5,554 nucleotides of DNA. It comes from Streptomyces griseus. Lineage in GTDB: Bacteria > Bacteroidota > Bacteroidia > Chitinophagales > Chitinophagaceae. The stretch's first letter is position 1. Each line of letters starts with the position of its first letter. The DNA lies in assembly GCA_943323705.2 (NCBI GenBank), contig CALPIT020000169.1, positions 1 to 5,554 of the forward strand, in the 5' to 3' direction. A program made the position numbers and the translations under genes. Shown one piece after another: positions 5,453-5,554 of the stretch. The notes beneath the pieces are model-generated. The model was not told the origin of the DNA and did not search any database. It was given only the letters and a program-made list of their open reading frames with translations.

Positions 5453-5493
5453 TTCGTGAAAGTTAGCCACGAATTCACGAATTGTTTTTTTTT
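5453..5493 (+). terminator. Probable lolD terminator
   Basis: TTCGTGAA (5453-5460) pairs with TTCACGAA (5474-5481), an 8-bp stem with a 13-base loop, followed by TTG and nine T residues (5485-5493). The stem is AT-rich and the loop large, so strength is uncertain. The 3' arm lies inside the 17-bp dispersed repeat. Confidence 0.55.
5467..5483 (-). repeat. 17-bp dispersed repeat, copy 2 (inverted)
   Basis: CCACGAATTCACGAATT is the exact reverse complement of the sequence at 1407-1423, about 4 kb away. A nine-base T-run begins two bases after it, comparable to the T-rich flank of copy 1 on the minus strand. Confidence 0.85.
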
Positions 5494-5539
5494 AGACAGA
5501 TGGAGAAATAGTGATTGACAATAAATTTTTCCGGAAACC

Positions 5540-5553
5540 AATCCCCAATCCCC
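5540..5553 (+). repeat. Two tandem AATCCCC heptamers at the window edge
   Basis: AATCCCC occurs at 5540-5546 and 5547-5553, and may continue beyond the window. It may be the start of another intergenic tandem repeat; with only two units this is tentative. Confidence 0.4.
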
Positions 5554-5554
5554 A

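Noticed and set aside
5293..5541. Minus-strand open frame across the lolD end and the tail
   Set aside because: It runs through two hairpins, the terminator and the end of lolD, has no recognisable domain, and its sequence is explained by those features.

Overview
The window is AT-rich chromosomal DNA from a member of the Bacteroidota, most likely near Chitinophagales. This rests on three things. The enoyl-ACP reductase has the Bacteroidota FabI form. A small acidic DUF2795-type protein typical of that phylum is present. At least one promoter matches the Bacteroidota layout TTTG-N19-TAnnTTTG, and no gene shows a clear Shine-Dalgarno site. The lineage below phylum is inference from remembered protein similarity.

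From left to right: the 3' end of a Nif3-like metal-binding protein gene (2-364); a coiled-coil/zinc-ribbon protein gene (424-1179) in the same direction with an intrinsic terminator; a 330-bp repeat-rich gap; recN (1510-3165); a 300-bp gap with two more copies of the same repeat; fabI (3466-4278); a bidirectional terminator shared with a convergent DUF2795 gene (4373-4594, minus strand); a compact divergent promoter region; a LolD-type ABC ATPase gene (4720-5370); and a 184-bp non-coding tail with three hairpins, the last resembling a terminator.

The genes are mostly independent housekeeping functions: DNA break repair (RecN), fatty-acid elongation (FabI), lipoprotein release (LolD) and the Nif3/zinc-ribbon pair, which probably forms one transcript. 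No defence system, prophage, transposase, CRISPR array, tRNA or rRNA was seen.

The most interesting material is non-coding. Both sides of recN carry a modular repeat: heptamers YATCCAG, then a 56-57 bp unit ending in an imperfect hairpin, then a two-base linker and more heptamers. There are three copies in one orientation. Other short repeats are a 17-bp sequence present in opposite orientations 4 kb apart and two near-identical small hairpins after lolD. These look like non-autonomous intergenic repeat families, not a new enzymatic system.
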